This document shows positions 61,205 through 64,000 of a stretch of DNA of 64,000 nt, in pieces. Source of the stretch: CAWBUW01 sp963792075 (GTDB lineage Bacteria > Chloroflexota > Anaerolineae > Anaerolineales > UBA4823); assembly GCA_963792075.1 (NCBI GenBank), contig CAWBUW010000012.1, forward strand, positions 1,922,001 to 1,986,000. The letters run 5' to 3'. The notes beneath the pieces were generated by a model that did no database searches, had not been told where the DNA came from, and saw nothing but the letters and a program-made list of their open reading frames with translations. Numbering within the stretch: position 1 is the first letter of the stretch; the number at the start of each line of letters is the position of its first letter. A program made the position numbers and the translations under genes.

Positions 61205-62422
61205 TCACTCTTGATGTTTCATCTGCATTGAAAGAAAATATAATCCAAGCAATGCTGAGGACAAGATGAACAGGCAAACAGGAATGATTTCCAGAGTTGT
61301 ACGGCGGGCCAGAACCCCCATCAACCCGGGGATCACCGCGATCCCCAGACCGGCAGCAGCCATCTGCATCCCAATGGTGTTGGCGGCAAAGCGGGGGCTG
61401 ACCCGCTGGCTGGTGCTGGACACCAATCCTGGGAAGATGGGAGCAATAGCAAAACCAATCAGGGCCACCCCAATCAGGCTGACCATTTCGGTCGGTTTCC
61501 ACCACAGGAGGATTGCGCCCATCTGCGCTCCAACCAGACTACCCTGGATCAAAGTGTTTACGCCGATCCGTTTGGTATACAAGCCGGCCAATACTCGACC
61601 GACTGTAAAAGTTGCCCAGTAGCTGCCTGCCCAAAGCCCGGCGATCTCAGGGAGAATGCCGCGCAACTCGGTGAGCAAGGTATAGGCCCATGCGCCCAGG
61701 GAAGTTTCAGAACCAGTGTAAAGGAAAAATAACAGCATGCTTAACCAAACCTGGGGTTGGCGCAAGGTCTCCAGGAACGGCGTTTTGTAATCCGTCAAAC
61801 GTTGGGGTTTCTCGACACCAGCCATGCTGGTACTTCCATGGCTTTCTTTTTGATTCCACATGGGCAGTGTCAGCACGAAACACGCCGCCAGCAGGAGCTG
61901 GAACCCGCCCACCACGTTATAACCCACGCGCCAGGAATTCAAGGTATTGAGGGCGATGGTCATAATGATAGGCCCCAGCGTAACGCCAATCCCATAGCTG
62001 GCATGCAGCCACTGCATCAACCCTTCGCTAAAATGTGCCGCGACATAGGTGTTGAGGCCCGCGTCAATTGCGCCTGCCCCTAGCCCGGCGACAACCCCTA
62101 GCAAAACCATCATCCACCAGGCAGGTACGAGGGTATAACCAATGAGACCCACCCCGGTCAATGCACAACTGGCAGCCAGCACTTTCCCAACACCCATGTG
62201 GGCGATCAGGTGGCCGCTGGAAAAACTGGAGGTCAGGTAACCGGTCATGGTCGCCAAAAGCAGCAGGCCCAGCGAATCGAGCGGGATCGAGAAACTCGCC
62301 CGGATGGAAGGCCAACCAACGCCCAACAACCCGTCCGGCATACCCAGCGCAATGAAGGCAATGTAAGCCAGGATAATCAATCCAATTCTGGAATTTTTCT
62401 TATATTTCGATAGAAGCTGCAT
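61205..62422 (-). CDS. MFS transporter
   Basis: 405 residues, 12 hydrophobic helices. Motif patterns such as GYLTSSFSSGHLIAHMGVGKV and LGAGAIDAGLN are similar to the fucose permease/FucP-like branch of MFS. The start at 62422 (MQLLSKY) is supported by GGGAG 5 bases upstream; a longer in-frame start has no site. Convergent with the hypothetical gene on the left. Confidence 0.85.
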   Translation of the reverse strand: MQLLSKYKKNSRIGLIILAYIAFIALGMPDGLLGVGWPSIRASFSIPLDSLGLLLLATMTGYLTSSFSSGHLIAHMGVGKVLAASCALTGVGLIGYTLVPAWWMMVLLGVVAGLGAGAIDAGLNTYVAAHFSEGLMQWLHASYGIGVTLGPIIMTIALNTLNSWRVGYNVVGGFQLLLAACFVLTLPMWNQKESHGSTSMAGVEKPQRLTDYKTPFLETLRQPQVWLSMLLFFLYTGSETSLGAWAYTLLTELRGILPEIAGLWAGSYWATFTVGRVLAGLYTKRIGVNTLIQGSLVGAQMGAILLWWKPTEMVSLIGVALIGFAIAPIFPGLVSSTSQRVSPRFAANTIGMQMAAAGLGIAVIPGLMGVLARRTTLEIIPVCLFILSSALLGLYFLSMQMKHQE

Positions 62423-62529
62423 AAAATCTCCCACCATCCCAAACCACAATCATTTTACTACTATTTTCTCCTTGTTTTCGTCTTTTTGGACAACCCCTAA
62501 TCGTTTGAAACTCGACGCTGGGGCGCTAT

Positions 62530-62558
62530 TTGACTATTCGAACCTTCTACGTTAAAAT
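62530..62558 (+). promoter_or_regulatory. Promoter of the MEDS/PAS sensor pair
   Basis: TTGACT (62530-62535), 17 bp, TAAAAT (62553-62558), with AAGGAG before the ATG at 62584. Confidence 0.7.
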
Positions 62559-62583
62559 TAACCTTAATAAAAAGGAGCGTAGA

Positions 62584-63213
62584 ATGGACGCTAAAGGAAA
62601 AGAAGAAAACCATAAACATTCGGAAAATATATTTTCTGAAGGGGTTCACATCTGTCATATCTATAATGACGATGGGGAACGGACCAAAACGATGGCGAAA
62701 TTCTTTATGAAAGGATTGTCCGAAGGCAACAAAATCCTATGTATTATCGATTCCATTACTCCTCATGACATCCAGGGAGAGCTGGCAAATCTTGGCGTAG
62801 ACATCAGCGTGCTCCAGAAAAATTTTGTTGTCGTGGACAATGAGACCGCCTACAATCCGACCGGAAATTTTGATCCGGACTCTGTTCTGACCAATATCGG
62901 ATACTTTGTTGACCAGGCACGACACGATGGTTATACGGGGCTGCATGTCAGTGGGGATATGGCCTGGGTTTTGAGAGATAAAATTCATACGACGTCGTTA
63001 ATGGAATACGAGACCAAAGTGCTGGATTATCAAAAGGTGACCCCCTGTACTGCCATCTGTGAATATGATGCCCGGAAATTTGACGGCAGTATCATTATGG
63101 ATATCCTTTCGGTTCATCCGGTGATGTTGGTCCGCGGACAAGTAGTGAAAAACCCGTATTTTATACCGCCGAATGAGTTCATGAAGCAATATTATGCGAG
63201 ACAAGGGCAATAA
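62584..63213 (+). CDS. MEDS-domain protein
   Basis: 209 residues. The MEDS (methanogen/methylotroph DcmR sensory) domain begins SEGVHICHIYNDDGERTKTMAKFF, followed by GLSEGNKILCI and the segment HVSGDMAWVL. It is a small-ligand or redox sensory fold. It overlaps the next gene by 20 bp, so it likely works with that PAS-containing sensor. AAGGAG precedes the ATG at 62584; an in-frame start at 62530 overlaps the promoter. Confidence 0.8.
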   Translation: MDAKGKEENHKHSENIFSEGVHICHIYNDDGERTKTMAKFFMKGLSEGNKILCIIDSITPHDIQGELANLGVDISVLQKNFVVVDNETAYNPTGNFDPDSVLTNIGYFVDQARHDGYTGLHVSGDMAWVLRDKIHTTSLMEYETKVLDYQKVTPCTAICEYDARKFDGSIIMDILSVHPVMLVRGQVVKNPYFIPPNEFMKQYYARQGQ

Positions 63214-64000
63214 ATCAAAAAAAGCGTCTTTGGTTGACCCACAAGTTCTCGGGAAAATCCTGATTCTGCAAGCGGCATTGCATGCCATACCTAATTCGGA
63301 AAACCTGGCGGAATTCCTTAGCCGGGGATTGGAAACGGTTCCAGGTACATGCTTTGTAGCGGTGCAGATCTTTCCCTTTGTAAAATTTTCGAACGAAAAA
63401 AATATCCGGGATGTTTTTGGCAACGATTTCTGTAAATTTTGTAACCAGGAAATGACGGGGGAAAATTCGGACGGGTTTATCATCCCCAGCAGGTATCATG
63501 AAAATTGTTTTTGCATCCGCATCCAGACGATCAACACCAATTACGGCTGTATTTTTTTTGAAAAGACCAATCAAGAAGAGCTTGAGCCTTACCAACCATT
63601 TCTAGAAAACCTGGCATATACCGTTGCGCTGACCCTGGAAATTCGGAATCATGAACATAACCTGAATCAGGTAAATGAAGAATTATTGCATGCCAAAGAC
63701 GGCCTTGAGACTTTAGTTCAGGAACGGACCAAAGAACTGCTCGTTAGAAATGAGGAATTGCAGCGGTGGGCACATATCTTTGAACACGCCGAATGGGGGG
63801 TCACGGTCGATACGGCGGATGGCAAAACCTTAGAATTGATAAATCCTGCATTTGCCAGGATGCATGGCTACACGGTCGATGAATTGAAAGGGCAGTCCTT
63901 GCTCAGTGTATTCGCGCCAGAGGTAAGGGCAAGTGTGCCGGCGAATATCCAATTAGCGCATGAGAAAGGGCATCATATTTGGGAATCTGTCGATCTTCGC
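63194..64000 (+). CDS. Sensory protein with PAS domain, probably a histidine kinase (partial, runs off the right edge)
   Basis: 269 residues visible. The N-terminal half (about 15-150) resembles a GAF-like domain and carries the cysteines FCKFCNQ (about 78-84). A coiled coil follows (about 160-195, ELLHAKDGLETLVQERTKELL). A PAS domain begins at FEHAEWGVTVDTADG and continues through NPAFARMHGYTVDELKGQSL. The histidine kinase part is expected beyond 64000. Coupled by overlap to the MEDS gene. Confidence 0.8.
   Translation, partial: MRDKGNKSKKASLVDPQVLGKILILQAALHAIPNSENLAEFLSRGLETVPGTCFVAVQIFPFVKFSNEKNIRDVFGNDFCKFCNQEMTGENSDGFIIPSRYHENCFCIRIQTINTNYGCIFFEKTNQEELEPYQPFLENLAYTVALTLEIRNHEHNLNQVNEELLHAKDGLETLVQERTKELLVRNEELQRWAHIFEHAEWGVTVDTADGKTLELINPAFARMHGYTVDELKGQSLLSVFAPEVRASVPANIQLAHEKGHHIWESVDLR

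Noticed and set aside
1..64000. tRNA, rRNA, CRISPR arrays, insertion sequences, integrase or attachment sites
   Set aside because: None could be identified: no transposase or recombinase motifs, no regularly spaced repeats and no cloverleaf structures were found by reading.

Overview
The window looks like a contig from an uncultured Chloroflexota bacterium, most likely Anaerolineae. This is inferred from gene content and architecture: DUF3662/FHA genes beside an elongation-type SEDS gene, KorDABC, COG4586-type ABC-2 exporters, secreted proteins ending in a short VFLP-type tail, and clean sigma70-like promoters (TTGACA, 17 bp, TATAAT). No rRNA, tRNA, CRISPR array, transposase or integrase was seen.

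Left part (1-10912, minus strand): one long cobalamin operon, read btuF-btuC-btuD-cobO-cobB-cobT-cobS-cbiB-cobD-cobC-cobQ and leaving the window at base 1. It is preceded by a promoter, a compact cobalamin riboswitch, a 9-codon leader ORF and an intrinsic terminator. cobB and cobD each carry one single-base frameshift at a homopolymer. The genes cover corrinoid import and late cobalamin assembly; no corrin-ring genes and no cobU are visible.

10944-14300: a large secreted subtilisin-like protease, followed by two strong hairpins.

14365-37840: a roughly 23-kb exopolysaccharide locus on the plus strand, with a leader of about 430 nt that contains a terminator-like hairpin. It encodes a Wzz/BY-kinase, a degenerate GGDEF membrane protein, the initiating sugar-phosphate transferase, polymerase, flippase, an asparagine-synthase-like protein, three glycosyltransferases, a secreted FG-GAP protein, two polysaccharide deacetylases, a methyltransferase, an ATP-grasp ligase, two FemAB-like aminoacyl/acyltransferases and a WbpD/E/B set for a 2,3-diacetamido uronic acid sugar. 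The locus is visibly AT-richer than its flanks, which suggests transfer.

37846-45291: a CruF-like carotenoid gene faces a minus-strand operon encoding a coiled-coil membrane protein, AzlC, AzlD, FhaA-like, FhaB-like, MTA phosphorylase and a SEDS glycosyltransferase fused to a transpeptidase-like domain that lacks its catalytic residues.

45397-49442: 2-oxoacid:ferredoxin oxidoreductase (ferredoxin, alpha, beta, gamma), then an apparently autoregulated small-protein/ArsR pair and a remnant of a CAP-domain gene.

49460-54009 (minus): an ABC-2 exporter (two permeases and an ATPase), an MFS transporter and a TetR regulator. 54017-59065 (minus): a catabolic operon of class II aldolase, class III aminotransferase, MFS transporter and FGGY kinase, under a consensus promoter with an operator palindrome at its start site. 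59078-64000: DinB-like, pirin and hypothetical genes, an MFS transporter, and a MEDS-domain protein overlapping a PAS-containing sensor that runs off the right edge.

A recurring feature is long, nearly perfect, sequence-unrelated hairpins at gene ends (stems of 13 to 33 bp at eight places).
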